Below, in pieces: positions 18,594 through 27,598 of a DNA stretch of 64,000 nt (the first letter of the stretch is position 1; every line of letters starts with the position of its first letter). A program made the translations under genes and the position numbers. The DNA lies in assembly GCA_965203835.1 (NCBI GenBank), contig OZ241919.1, positions 2,852,001 to 2,916,000 of the forward strand, written 5' to 3'. The notes beneath the pieces were generated by a model, which saw nothing but the letters and a program-made list of their open reading frames with translations, made no database searches and was not told where the DNA came from. The stretch comes from CBDCFV01 sp965203835. GTDB taxonomy: Bacteria; Chloroflexota; Dehalococcoidia; Lucifugimonadales; UBA3495.

Positions 18594-19526
18594 ATGGACA
18601 CGGCGTACTGCTGGGTCCTCTACCCAGACGCCACTGAAGAGGGTATGAGTTTGCGACGCAACGCTCCCGACCCTGAAGCCCTGGCAATAGCCCGGGAGAT
18701 GCAGGAACGGCTGCAACCGGCAGAGATAATACTCTTGGGATCCCGGGCTGCCGGCGACCACCGCCCCGACTCTGACGTCGACCTCATGGCTGTGGTCACG
18801 GACGACACTGCGGTTAAGGAGGCGAATGAGATTCTTCGGCACCTTCTGGACGGAAAGTACGATGTACCGGTGGTGAACGTGATCACCATCACCAAGGATG
18901 AGTTTCAGCGCACGGCACCGCTGGCCCAGTCCCAAGCAGGGCAGGCCGCCCACCACGGCGTAACGCCCGAAGGAAGAAGCCTTGACTACCAGCCGGAGAG
19001 AGAACCTGGGACTGAGGAAATCCGCGAAGCGACTATTTTCTGGCTTACGCTGGCGGAGCGCCACCTGGACGCCTTCACCATATTGTCACGGGACGAACGT
19101 CTAACTTGGTCTGGAATCCCCGTCCTCGAGGCCCAGTGGGCCCTGGAGCGTGCCTTCAAGGGGTTGCTCACCGCAGGCAACGACGATGCCAGGTTCCGCC
19201 GGGACGCGGCGTTGATGTGGCGGCACACTGAAAGCACCAGGCCCGTCGCGGACCGAAATGGCGCAAGGATAATGGGGGATCTCCTCAGCGCGACTATAGA
19301 GCCTGACGGGCAAGGATGCCGTCTTACCACATTTTCCGAGGCTTACAGGCGAGGCGAACTTACACCGGAGCTTGGTCAGGCGGAACAGGACGCCGTAGGA
19401 CGCAACTTGGTGCCGGCGGTCAACATGCTGATCACAGAGGCATTGGTCAGATCGGGAGGGACCCGAGAAGATATACGGCAGGAAAGACAACGCCGAATGT
19501 CAAGGGCACCTGAAAGAGCTTGTTGA
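18594..19526 (+). CDS. MNT nucleotidyltransferase-HEPN fusion protein
   Basis: 310 residues. The N-terminal half has the minimal-nucleotidyltransferase signature GSRAAGDHRPDSDVDLMAVV (about 48-67). The C-terminal half, from about 145, is HEPN-like (FWLTLAERHLDAFTIL ... EAQWALERAFKGLLTAGN ... LMWRHTEST). In most genomes these two domains are separate adjacent genes forming HEPN-MNT toxin-antitoxin pairs. MNT proteins AMPylate the HEPN RNase. Here they are one polypeptide. The catalytic RxxxxH of HEPN is not clear, so RNase activity is doubtful. The ATG at 18645 (MSLRRNAPDP) is an alternative start. The stop codon lies inside an orphan IS-end sequence, so the natural C-terminus may have been altered. 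Confidence 0.7.
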   Translation: MDTAYCWVLYPDATEEGMSLRRNAPDPEALAIAREMQERLQPAEIILLGSRAAGDHRPDSDVDLMAVVTDDTAVKEANEILRHLLDGKYDVPVVNVITITKDEFQRTAPLAQSQAGQAAHHGVTPEGRSLDYQPEREPGTEEIREATIFWLTLAERHLDAFTILSRDERLTWSGIPVLEAQWALERAFKGLLTAGNDDARFRRDAALMWRHTESTRPVADRNGARIMGDLLSATIEPDGQGCRLTTFSEAYRRGELTPELGQAEQDAVGRNLVPAVNMLITEALVRSGGTREDIRQERQRRMSRAPERAC

Positions 19527-19541
19527 AAAGGCTGCTTGGAT
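19518..19541. repeat. Orphan IS-end-like sequence, copy 2
   Basis: GCTTGTTGAAAAGGCTG then CTTGGATG, the near-copy of 15436-15462 in direct orientation. It overlaps the 3' end of the MNT-HEPN gene. The following 360 bases (to 19901) contain no recognisable gene, only an unassigned minus-strand frame (19500-19769). Confidence 0.4.
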
Positions 19542-19901
19542 GTGAGGAACGAAGAGAGCTGTAGGAAAATGGCGAATTAACCAGTCCTGAGTTGGCGTGA
19601 GACATTGAAATCCTTGGACCGCCACCACAGAGATTCGGCTCTGTTCCAGTTCACAACCCGGCATCTGCAGGACTTCACCACTGGGATAAGCAGAAACGGA
19701 CCCACCGGCATCTTCAATGGTCTGGATGAAGAACTGCTGTGGATAGTCGCGTTGACCGGTTGGGTTCAAGCGGGAAGCCGGTGCGACCTGCTTGGCAAGC
19801 GAGGGACATGTTCACGTGATACGGGCAGTACACTTGAATTGATGGGGAGTAGGAGACCTGGAGGGATTCGGTCCCCTTCTCCACCTCAGGCGGGTAGTAT
19901 G

Positions 19902-20642
19902 TTAGTGGGTACATTCGCCCGTTGTTTCCAATTCTGCTTGCAACTGGGCCTCAGTCAGTTGGTAAGCGTAGGTGTAGTCCCGATTTGCGGTTGCCCGGTC
20001 ACCCATCTCGCCATGGACTATCCCGCGGTTGCTGAAGTAGATGGGGTTGGACTCGTCCATGTCGATTGCTTCCTGGAACCGTTGGAGGGCGTCTTTCAGT
20101 TCACCGTTTTGCAGGAACAGGACGCCCAGGTTGTTGCGATGGTAGGGCTCGTCAGGTGCCAGCGTAGCAGCGTGGGAGAGATCTTCCAAGGCGGCGTCGT
20201 GCTGTCCTGCTTCAAGACGTGCCAGGCCCCGGTTGGCGTAGGCGGCGTCCATCTCCGGTCGGAGCTTCAGGGCGGTGTCGAGGTATCGGATCGCCTGTGT
20301 GAGATCTCCTATCTCCAGGTAGAGAAGGCCCAGGTTGTTGTGAGCTTCGGCGAGGCTGGGATCCTGTTCCACGGCTTGGACGAGGGCGCGGAAGGCCTTG
20401 GCCCATCGCCAACTCTCGAGATACCTTATGGCCAGGTTGTTCCAGATGGGGGCTGGGGTATCGTATTGCCTTCGGTCCCGGTCGTCAATTTGGAGGAGAC
20501 AGAGGGACCTTTCGGATGTGATGGACTTGGGGACGATTTGGGCTGAGTCGTGGGGCAGGTCCTTCGGAGTTGTGGTTCCCTTGGTGTAGGCAACCTCTCT
20601 TACAAGGTGGTGGTAGTCGTAGTAGTTACGGAATTGCTGCAT
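19902..20642 (-). CDS. Tetratricopeptide repeat protein
   Basis: 246 residues. The N-terminal 65 are unassigned. They are followed by five TPR units (LAEAHNNLGLLYLEIGDLTQA; MDAAYANRGLARLEAGQHDAA; EPYHRNNLGVLFLQNGELKDA; NPIYFSNRGIVHGEMGDRATA). No signal peptide or membrane segment is seen, so it is a cytosolic protein-interaction scaffold of unknown partner. GGGGGAAA precedes the ATG by about 7 bases. An extended -10-like TGCTAAAAT lies upstream at 20674-20682 on the minus strand. Confidence 0.75.
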   Translation of the reverse strand: MQQFRNYYDYHHLVREVAYTKGTTTPKDLPHDSAQIVPKSITSERSLCLLQIDDRDRRQYDTPAPIWNNLAIRYLESWRWAKAFRALVQAVEQDPSLAEAHNNLGLLYLEIGDLTQAIRYLDTALKLRPEMDAAYANRGLARLEAGQHDAALEDLSHAATLAPDEPYHRNNLGVLFLQNGELKDALQRFQEAIDMDESNPIYFSNRGIVHGEMGDRATANRDYTYAYQLTEAQLQAELETTGECTH

Positions 20643-21000
20643 GGGAATTTCCCCCGGCCTGCCTTGCTGAGAAATTTTAGCATGTGTTCGGAGGCTCGTG
20701 GCTTATGGATTGGGCGCCCTTTGTAAGTGATTGGTGCGTCATCTAAAGGAAACGCCGGTGGCTACTTCCTGAATAGCCACGGTTGTAGCGCTAAACCAAT
20801 ATCGAGGAGCGGCGTGCATAGTAAGCCCTGAAAACCACCAAAGGACTTTACAGCACCAACAATGCATTAAAGCGTCACCGGGTGCCAACCGGGGGTGGAG
20901 TCCAGCCAATTGTACATTTCAACTTGGTTTCAATTCAGAAACCAAGTGCCCATATCCTGCTGATGCCAAGTGGTCCACGGGGCACGAAGTAGGAGTAATA
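20643..21000. other. Intergenic region with two perfect hairpins
   Basis: 358 bases without a gene between a TPR gene and the 3' end of the SRAP gene. It contains GTGGCTA...TAGCCAC (20758-20780, 9-base loop) and ACTTGGTTTC...GAAACCAAGT (20922-20947, 6-base loop), both perfect. Neither has a T-run. No RNA family was recognised. Confidence 0.45.
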
Positions 21001-21732
21001 TCAGGCATACGGAGGAGACTCCGTCCATGTCATGGACGGCATGGTCCCTCTCGAACCCCCGCCGTCCGAAGATAAGGCCTCGATTACCTCGGGGCCGTTG
21101 TTGGCGACCGAGTTGACTAGAGTGGAGACCTGGTAGGCCTCCATCTCGCCGGGAGCGTAGGGGCGTAGAACACTACCGAGGGCCGCGGGGTCATCGACAT
21201 CCCTGTCCAGCCAGAACTTTTCGATGTCCCTGGGTAGTATCACCGGCATCCGGTGGTGTATCGGCCTCAGCAGTTCGTTGGCCTCAGTCGTGATGATGGC
21301 GCAGGACGGGACGGCGTTGCCGTCCGGGTCCTTCCACACGGACCACAGGCCGGCGAATGCGAAAGGCTCTCCGGCCTTCATCACAACCCGCATGGGCCTT
21401 TTGCCGGGTCCAGTCTTCTGCCATTCGTAGAAGCTGTCCGCCAGCACCAGGCACCTTCTACGCCGTAACGCGTCTCGAAAGGCGGGTTTTTCAGCAACCG
21501 TCTCGGCCCGGGCGTTGATCATCCGGCTGCCCACCGAGATGTCGTTGGCGCAACGGGGAATCAATCCCCACCGCATGTAGCCGCCGCGGCGTGCCTCACC
21601 GCCAACCACGGTCAGGACATCCTGGGTGGGGGCGATATTGAATGCCGCTTCGAAGCTCAACCAGTCGCCGTCGAACTCGAACCGCCTCATGAGTTCCCCC
21701 AAATCAGCCGTCAGTGTGTACCTGCCGCACAT
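21001..21732 (-). CDS. yedK: SOS response-associated peptidase / abasic-site DNA-protein crosslink protein (SRAP, YedK-like)
   Basis: Begins MCGRYTL: Cys2, exposed after Met removal, is the residue that crosslinks to abasic sites in single-stranded DNA. Other hallmarks are FNIAPTQ (Asn near 35), WGLIPRCA, MINARAETV, DSFYEWQ (catalytic Glu) and HHRMPVIL (catalytic His). The start at 21732 is chosen because Cys2 must be second; the frame runs 13 codons further upstream. It protects abasic sites during replication. The gene lies divergently from imuB-dnaE2, with a LexA-like site in the shared upstream region, so all may be SOS-induced. Confidence 0.92.
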   Translation of the reverse strand: MCGRYTLTADLGELMRRFEFDGDWLSFEAAFNIAPTQDVLTVVGGEARRGGYMRWGLIPRCANDISVGSRMINARAETVAEKPAFRDALRRRRCLVLADSFYEWQKTGPGKRPMRVVMKAGEPFAFAGLWSVWKDPDGNAVPSCAIITTEANELLRPIHHRMPVILPRDIEKFWLDRDVDDPAALGSVLRPYAPGEMEAYQVSTLVNSVANNGPEVIEALSSDGGGSRGTMPSMTWTESPPYA

Positions 21733-22093
21733 ATTGAGAGAATTATCCACTGCCCGGCGTTTCCGCCGCAATGCCGACGGCGCTCTGAATAGGCCAGTTC
21801 ATGAGCGGGTCATACCCTCCATTCGACAAGACGCCCCAGAAACCGGGCACCGTCCCTGTGAAAGTTCATTCCTGTCGGGTCGGGCACCGACTGGTCCTGA
21901 ACCGTCTGGCACCGGAGTCTCCTCAGAGGGCAGGGATTTCCCACTGCAATGACGTGATTGTCGTTCACATACAGTGACGCTCACTTCGCCCCGAATTTGA
22001 TAGTTGAGGAGGCAGTTAAACCGGGACCACGTCTGGGATACGGCCGGGGTAGCCAAGAGACCCTGCATTGGTGTCACCCATCCATTGACTGAC

Positions 22094-22105
22094 GAACATA
22101 TGTTC
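22094..22105. promoter_or_regulatory. LexA (SOS) box candidate
   Basis: CGAACATATGTTCT contains the perfect palindrome GAACATATGTTC and fits the Gram-positive-type LexA consensus GAACNNNNGTTC. It lies between the divergent SRAP gene and imuB, both DNA-damage genes. The distance to each start codon is about 360 bases, so long leaders or an intervening small gene would be needed. The rest of the 731-bp gap holds no confident gene. A 112-codon frame (22129-22467) ends in an ATGA overlap with imuB but resembles nothing known. Confidence 0.6.
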
Positions 22106-22463
22106 TCTATTATTCTCCGACGCACCTTATGGGACGACTCCTTGCACCGGATTCGATGCTGGCATCCCGGCCAAGATTGGAGTCGCAACCGGAAATGGAG
22201 AAAACAGGGACCACATTGATGTCAACAGATTGCGACCAGGGCCGGACCCCGCCGGCTTTTCACCCTGGGGACATTGCATCCCACTTCCCTTTGCTATCTC
22301 CCACACGGATGACGGGCTGTTGCTGCACAAGTGCCGTCTCAAGAGCCCACGACAGTCTTCGGCCGCTCCTGTGGCCGATTACCCCGCCGGGGATTCCCAT
22401 AAACTCAACCGGTATTCTGACGACCATGGCAGACCGGACGCAACAACGGGCAACGGAGACGCC

Positions 22464-23909
22464 ATGAGATTCGCCTGCGTGCTGGTCACCCACCTGAGAG
22501 CCAAGGTTGAGATGGAACGTCAGCCACAGTTGAAGGACTGCCCGGTGATCATCGTAGACCGCTCCTCGGGCAGGCCCCTGGTGGCGGACCACTTCCCCGC
22601 CGCCCGCGGCGTCATTGCCGGGATGACGCTGGAACAGGCCCTGTCCCGCCAAGGCGGCGGCTCCGTGCTGGAAGCTGACGAGGCCGCATACCGGCGGGTG
22701 TTTCACCGTATGCTGACCGGCCTGCAGGGAATCAGCGACCGGGTCGAGGACGCCGGACTGGGCTACGCCTACGTGGGCCTGTCCGGGATGGAGGCCATGT
22801 ACGGCGGGGAGGTCCCATTGGTGAATGCCCTGCTGAATGCAGTCCGGCAGGAACTGGCGCCCCGCGCCGGAGTCGGCGACGGCAAGTTCCCGGCCTTCGT
22901 TGCGGCCCGCACCGGCCAGCCTCTGGAAGCCGTGTGGGTCCCCGGAGATGCCGCCGGGTTTCTGGCGCCCCACCCGGTGGACCTTCTTCCGATTCCCGCC
23001 GGTACCAGGGCGGAGATGCGCCGTCTGGGCCTCCACACCCTGGGCCAGGTGGCGGCGATGAGCAGGGAGAACATTGCCGAAAGGTTCGGACCTGCGGGAG
23101 GCAGGGCCTGGGAGTTGTCGCGGGGAGTGGACGACACTCCCCTGGTCCCGTTGAAGCAGGAGGAGTCCATAGTCGAACGTGTCGAATTGCCCTTCTCGTC
23201 GGCCTCGATGGAACTGCTGTTCACGACAGTGGACTCCCTTATCCGCCGGGCCTACGCAAGAGCTGAAATGAGAGGGCGTTACCCTACCAGGGCTGTCTTG
23301 GTGTGCCTTCTCTGCGGGGCGGCCCCCTGGGACAAGACTTTCAACTTCAAGCAGACCTCCGGTGACTGGCGCAGGGCTTCCCGCATCATCCGGGGCCAGC
23401 TGGAATCTGACCATCCCATGGCCCCGGTTGAGGAGGTGAACCTTGTCCTGTCCCAACTCTCCGGGGAATCGGGAGTCCAGCTGGGACTGCTGCCCGAAGT
23501 CCGGCATGACCTGGAAAGGAGGCTTGCCGAGGCGGAGCGGCAACTCCAAGCCCGCATGGGCGGCGAGCCCGCCCTTCACCGGGTAGTCAGGGTGGCGCCC
23601 TGGCATCCAGCCCCGGAGATGAGGGCCATGCGGATACCGATAGGCCCGGCTAGGACCGACGGCATGAGACCCCTGACAGTCCCCAGCCCGGTGACCGTCC
23701 GCGAAGGACCCGACCGCCAACCCACTGAGGTACTCCGTGGAGATCGGTGGCAGCGGGTGGCCCGGATCGAGGACCTGTGGTGTTTCGACCTTTGGTGGAT
23801 GCCGCAACCCATGACCAGGACCTATTACCGGGTGGAAAGGGAAGACGGCGGGGAGGCGACCCTGTTCCTGGACCACCGGGAGGACCGGTGGTTCAGGCAG
23901 GCATCCTAG
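22464..23909 (+). CDS. imuB: ImuB-like inactive Y-family DNA polymerase
   Basis: 481 residues with the Y-family layout: palm start MRFACVLVTHLRAKVE, QALSRQGGGSVLEADEAAYRRVF, GLSGMEAMYG, helix-hairpin-helix thumb PIPAGTRAEMRRLGLHTLGQVA, and a little-finger region around 240-330. The catalytic acidic residues expected after FACV and in the second palm motif are replaced, as is typical of ImuB. ImuB does not polymerise but recruits DnaE2 to the sliding clamp. The frame is open from 22230, but the palm motif and a GGAG 6 bases upstream fix the ATG at 22464. The next gene, 19 bases downstream, is dnaE2. No imuA/recA-like gene is present. Confidence 0.88.
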   Translation: MRFACVLVTHLRAKVEMERQPQLKDCPVIIVDRSSGRPLVADHFPAARGVIAGMTLEQALSRQGGGSVLEADEAAYRRVFHRMLTGLQGISDRVEDAGLGYAYVGLSGMEAMYGGEVPLVNALLNAVRQELAPRAGVGDGKFPAFVAARTGQPLEAVWVPGDAAGFLAPHPVDLLPIPAGTRAEMRRLGLHTLGQVAAMSRENIAERFGPAGGRAWELSRGVDDTPLVPLKQEESIVERVELPFSSASMELLFTTVDSLIRRAYARAEMRGRYPTRAVLVCLLCGAAPWDKTFNFKQTSGDWRRASRIIRGQLESDHPMAPVEEVNLVLSQLSGESGVQLGLLPEVRHDLERRLAEAERQLQARMGGEPALHRVVRVAPWHPAPEMRAMRIPIGPARTDGMRPLTVPSPVTVREGPDRQPTEVLRGDRWQRVARIEDLWCFDLWWMPQPMTRTYYRVEREDGGEATLFLDHREDRWFRQAS

Positions 23910-23928
23910 CCCAAAGAGCGGGCCTCCC

Positions 23929-25026
23929 GTGGTGTCGGACTACGTGGAACTCCACGCGAAGAGCTTCTATTCCTTTGGGATGGGGGCCTCCCACGTCCAC
24001 GAGTTGCTGGCCCAGGCCAGGGAGTACGGCTATCCCGCCCTGGCCCTGACCGACGCCAACCTCTGCGGCGCCCTGGGGTTCGCCCGGCTGGCGGAAAGCC
24101 TGGGGGTCCGGCCCATCACCGGGGGAGAGATTGCCCTGACCGGCGGCTCCCGGGTGGTTCTGCTGGCCAAGGACCGGGAAGGGTACGCCAACATCTCCCG
24201 CCTGTTCACCTTGGCCAACGCCGCGGACCGCCGGGAACCCAGGCTGGACCCGGTCCACCTGGCGGCGCACTCAGAGGGTGTGGTGCTGCTCACCGGAGGG
24301 CGGGACGGCCCCTTGACCAGACTCTTGGAGAAAGGACGCCGCGGGGAGGCCCGCCGTCTGTTGGGGGACTACCGGGACTGGTACGGAACTGACGGGGTGT
24401 TCGTCGAACTCCAGCAGAATTTCCTCCAGGGAGACACCCGGCGCAACCGTGAACTGGCCGGCCTTTCTCAAGCAACGGGGGCGTCCTTGGTCGCCACCAA
24501 CGACGTCCACTACCATGCGCCGGCCCGGTACCGGCTCCAGCACGCGCTGCTGGCCGCCCGGCACAACACCACCATCGAACAGGCTCTGCCCTTCATCCGT
24601 CCCAACCATCACCTCTGCCTGAAGCCCCCGGACCGGATGAAGGAAATCTTCCATCAGTATCCCGAGGCCGTGGCCAACACCGTGCGGATCGCCGAGCGGT
24701 GTGCCTTCAACCTGGCCACCGGGCTGGACTACTCTCTGCCCCGGGCCGACGTGCCCCAAGGCTACACCGCCGACAGCTACCTGCGGCAACTGTGCCTGGA
24801 GGCGGCCCGGCGACGCTACGGGCCGGTGTCCCGGCAGGTGCGGGAACGCCTTGACCGGGAACTGCTGCTCATCGCCAAGCACGGGATGGCCGGATTCCTT
24901 CTCCTCTACCGGGATATCGTGCTGCTGGCCCAGCAGATCATGGAAGAGAGGGGCCTTACACACCCGGAGACGCCCCTGGAGGAGCGGCCCCGGGCCGGGG
25001 CCGGGGTTCCTCGGTGGCCCTGTTGA
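23929..25026 (+). CDS. dnaE2: Error-prone DNA polymerase III alpha subunit DnaE2, N-terminal part (frameshifted)
   Basis: GTG start, 19 bases after imuB. The N-terminal PHP domain begins DYVELHAKSFYSFGMGASHV. The second His of the usual HxH is Lys, fitting an inactive PHP as in many DnaE2 proteins. It continues through ATNDVHYHAPARYRLQHALLA and into the palm up to IMEERGLTHPETPLEERP. There a missing base within the first copy of a tandem duplication shifts the frame to a stop at 25026. Without that lost C the frame would run straight into the next entry and give a full DnaE2 of about 1095 residues, some 46 more than without the duplication. The function is translesion synthesis with ImuB during the SOS response. 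Confidence 0.88.
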   Translation: MVSDYVELHAKSFYSFGMGASHVHELLAQAREYGYPALALTDANLCGALGFARLAESLGVRPITGGEIALTGGSRVVLLAKDREGYANISRLFTLANAADRREPRLDPVHLAAHSEGVVLLTGGRDGPLTRLLEKGRRGEARRLLGDYRDWYGTDGVFVELQQNFLQGDTRRNRELAGLSQATGASLVATNDVHYHAPARYRLQHALLAARHNTTIEQALPFIRPNHHLCLKPPDRMKEIFHQYPEAVANTVRIAERCAFNLATGLDYSLPRADVPQGYTADSYLRQLCLEAARRRYGPVSRQVRERLDRELLLIAKHGMAGFLLLYRDIVLLAQQIMEERGLTHPETPLEERPRAGAGVPRWPC

Positions 25027-25232
25027 CGGGCTACCTCATCGGCATCAGTCACGTGGACCCGCTGCGGTGGGGGTTGACCCTGGAGCGGTTCCTCACACAC
25101 CCGGAGACGCCCCTGGAGGAGCGGCCCCCGGGCCGAGGCCGGGGTTCCTCGGTGGCCCTGTTGACGGGCTACCTCATCGGCATCAGTCACGTGGACCCGC
25201 TGCGGTGGGGGTTGACCCTGGAGCGGTTCCTC
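24958..25232 (+). repeat. 138-bp tandem duplication inside dnaE2
   Basis: Copy 1 (24958-25094, 137 bases) and copy 2 (25095-25232, 138 bases) are otherwise nearly identical. Copy 1 has a run of four Cs (GGCCCCGGG) where copy 2 has five, and there is one G/A difference nearby. The 138-base length is 46 codons, so two full copies would stay in frame. The one-base difference is what breaks the gene. Confidence 0.95.
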
Positions 25233-27215
25233 TCCGAGGACACCAACCTGCTCCCCGACATTGACCTGGACTTTCCCCGCGCCTTGAGAGACGAACTCAT
25301 CCGCCGGGTCCACCAACGTTTCGGGTCGGAGCAGGCCGTCCTGGCCGGGGCCATATCGACCTACTCGGCCAAGGGCATCGTTCAGGACCTGGGCAAGGCC
25401 CTGGGTCTGCCGGCGGAGGACCTGAAGCGGCTCTCCCGCCAACTCCACTCCCACGACGGGGCCATGCTCAGGGAGGAGATGCTCCTGATGCCCGAATTCA
25501 GGGACCGGGTGGATGCCCCCGGATGGCGGGACCTGGTGGAACTGGCCCCCCAGTTGATGGAGGCGCCTCGCAGCCTGGGTCAGCACGTGGGCGGCATGGT
25601 CCTGAGCGACGGGCCCATATCCGCCATGGCGCCGGTGCGGGCCGGGGCTATCGAAGGCCGGTACATCATGGACTGGAACAAGGACAGCGTGGCCGACGCC
25701 AACTTCGCCAAGATCGACCTGCTGTCCCTACCGGTGCTTGATCAGATCGAGAAGGCCCTGGACCTGATAGAAGGGAAGGAGGGAATCAGGCCGGACCTGG
25801 GCCGTATCGACCCGGAGGACCCGGCCGTGTATGACATGATCAACATGGGCTTGTGCAAGGGGGTGTTCCTGCTACAGTCCCCGGCCCAGTTGAAGATGGG
25901 GCAGCGGCTCAGGTCCCGGAACCTGCTGGACCTGGCCTACCAGGTAGCCCTCATTCGTCCCGGGGTGGGAGTCCAGGGCAGCGCTGTGTCCCGGTTCGTG
26001 GAGCGGTACCGTTACGGGGCCTCCTGGGACTACGACCACCCCTTGGAGCAGCGCGCCCTGAAGCGGGGTTGCGGCATCATCGTCTGGCAGGAGCAGGTGG
26101 TGCAGCTCATCATGGACGTGGCCGGGATGACCGCCGCCCAAGCCGATGAGGTGAGGAGGGCCTTCGCTAGGCCGAACAACGCTCACCTCATCGCCGGGCA
26201 CCGTGAGCGGTTTCTGGAAGGGGCACGAAGGAACGGGGTGCCGCCGGAGACGGCGGAGCGGATATTCGCCAAGATCAACGGCCAGTACATGTTTCCCGAA
26301 AGCCACAGCCACGCCTTTGCCGTCACAGCTTATCAAGCAGCCTGGCTGAAGCGCCATCACCCGTTGGAGTTCTTCGTGTCCCTGGTGAACAACCAGCCCA
26401 TGGGGTTCTACCCGGTGGAGACGCTGAAGCAGGACGCGAAGCGTTTCGGCGTACCGTTCCTGAACCCCTGCATCAACCGCAGCGGCGTGGACTGCACTCC
26501 CGAGGGCGGCTCCGTGCTATTGGGACTGCGGTTTGCTAAAGACATTGGCGCCCCCACGGCCGCCGATATCGTGGAGGAGCGGGAGCGGCGCGGCTCCTAC
26601 TCCGGCGCCGTCGACCTGGTGCGCCGCACCGGGATCAAGGCCCAGGCAGTGGAGTCCCTGGTGATGGCCGGGGCCTTTGACTCCTTGACGCCGAACCGTC
26701 GACAGGCCTTGTGGGGCGCCGGGCTGGGCATCCGTCCTGGCTGGAACGGTCAAAGGGCATTCCCGAACTCCGGCACTGGCAGCGTCGTTCCCGAGATGCG
26801 GGACTTCTCGTCCTGGGAGAAGATGGCTGGGGAATACCGCGTGATGGGCATCTATCCCCGCGGGCACCTGATGGAATTCATGCGGCCCACTCTCCCTCCG
26901 GATGTGTTACCCGCTGCTGAAGTGGAACGGCTGGGAGACAGCGCAGAGGTGGTGGTTGCCGGGTGGCCTGTGGCGCGCCAGCATCCCAAGGGGCAGGATG
27001 GCACGGTGTTCGTGACTGTCGAGGACGAGACCGGGGACGTCCAGTTGATTATCTGGCCCCATGTCTTCGAGCGCAGCCGCAACAGCTTGCGGAGCAATGT
27101 GCTGTGTGTCAGGGGCTTGGTGTCCCGGTGGGAAGGCGCTGCCAGCGTGGTGGCGTCGGAGGTGAAGGCCATCCATCCGCATGTCTCTATGCCGGCCGCC
27201 CATGATTGGCGTTGA
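25014..27215 (+). CDS. dnaE2: DnaE2, C-terminal part
   Basis: Open frame of 733 residues covering the rest of DnaE2. It includes the polymerase active-site loop LLPDIDLDFPRALRDELI, the palm/fingers (QHVGGMVLSDGPI, YIMDWNKDSVADANFAKIDLL, GIIVWQEQVVQLIMDVAGM, YMFPESHSHAFAVTAYQAAWLK), the helix-hairpin-helix region and a C-terminal OB fold (EVVVAGWPVARQHPKGQDGTVF). It has no start of its own: the frame enters through the second copy of the duplication. If the frameshift is real, the polymerase is inactivated. If it is a sequencing slip in a C-run, the gene is intact with a 46-residue internal repeat. Confidence 0.9.
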   Translation: MALLTGYLIGISHVDPLRWGLTLERFLTHPETPLEERPPGRGRGSSVALLTGYLIGISHVDPLRWGLTLERFLSEDTNLLPDIDLDFPRALRDELIRRVHQRFGSEQAVLAGAISTYSAKGIVQDLGKALGLPAEDLKRLSRQLHSHDGAMLREEMLLMPEFRDRVDAPGWRDLVELAPQLMEAPRSLGQHVGGMVLSDGPISAMAPVRAGAIEGRYIMDWNKDSVADANFAKIDLLSLPVLDQIEKALDLIEGKEGIRPDLGRIDPEDPAVYDMINMGLCKGVFLLQSPAQLKMGQRLRSRNLLDLAYQVALIRPGVGVQGSAVSRFVERYRYGASWDYDHPLEQRALKRGCGIIVWQEQVVQLIMDVAGMTAAQADEVRRAFARPNNAHLIAGHRERFLEGARRNGVPPETAERIFAKINGQYMFPESHSHAFAVTAYQAAWLKRHHPLEFFVSLVNNQPMGFYPVETLKQDAKRFGVPFLNPCINRSGVDCTPEGGSVLLGLRFAKDIGAPTAADIVEERERRGSYSGAVDLVRRTGIKAQAVESLVMAGAFDSLTPNRRQALWGAGLGIRPGWNGQRAFPNSGTGSVVPEMRDFSSWEKMAGEYRVMGIYPRGHLMEFMRPTLPPDVLPAAEVERLGDSAEVVVAGWPVARQHPKGQDGTVFVTVEDETGDVQLIIWPHVFERSRNSLRSNVLCVRGLVSRWEGAASVVASEVKAIHPHVSMPAAHDWR

Positions 27216-27598
27216 GGGATACCGATATGCAAGGCTGGAATGGTCCTGTCACTGATCAACTTGTTCCCAAGGCTATTATAGGCTGTGTTTCATAAAGGCC
27301 ACTGACATACCCTGGTAATAAGCGAAGCCCGGATGGACATTAGTACGCCGCGGAAGAGGGTACGCTCAAGAGCACCAAGGGGAACAGATGACACCCCCGT
27401 GAACGAGTCGGATCAAAGTCACTCCGGGAAAGGGAAGACACATCCCAACCCAAACCGTCCAAGGTGCGCCGAACCCTCAAGCGGTACATGAAGAACCTGA
27501 CGCCCAAGCCAAGTCCAGAACGTGAAAAAATTGGGTCATTACCTATGACCCGCGGAATCGGGAGACGGAGAAAGCCGCAAGTGAAGTGAACGAAATCG
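27216..27598. other. Intergenic region, no gene recognised
   Basis: 383 bases between the 3' ends of dnaE2 and a minus-strand membrane protein gene. It contains short frames on both strands without recognisable sequence and no convincing terminator. Confidence 0.35.

Noticed and set aside
19605..20546. 313-codon plus-strand frame
   Set aside because: It is antisense to the TPR protein, whose repeats are unmistakable.
22129..22467. 112-codon frame ending in an ATGA overlap with imuB (possible imuA)
   Set aside because: The sequence has no RecA/ImuA-like P-loop and is half the expected length. The overlap can be chance.
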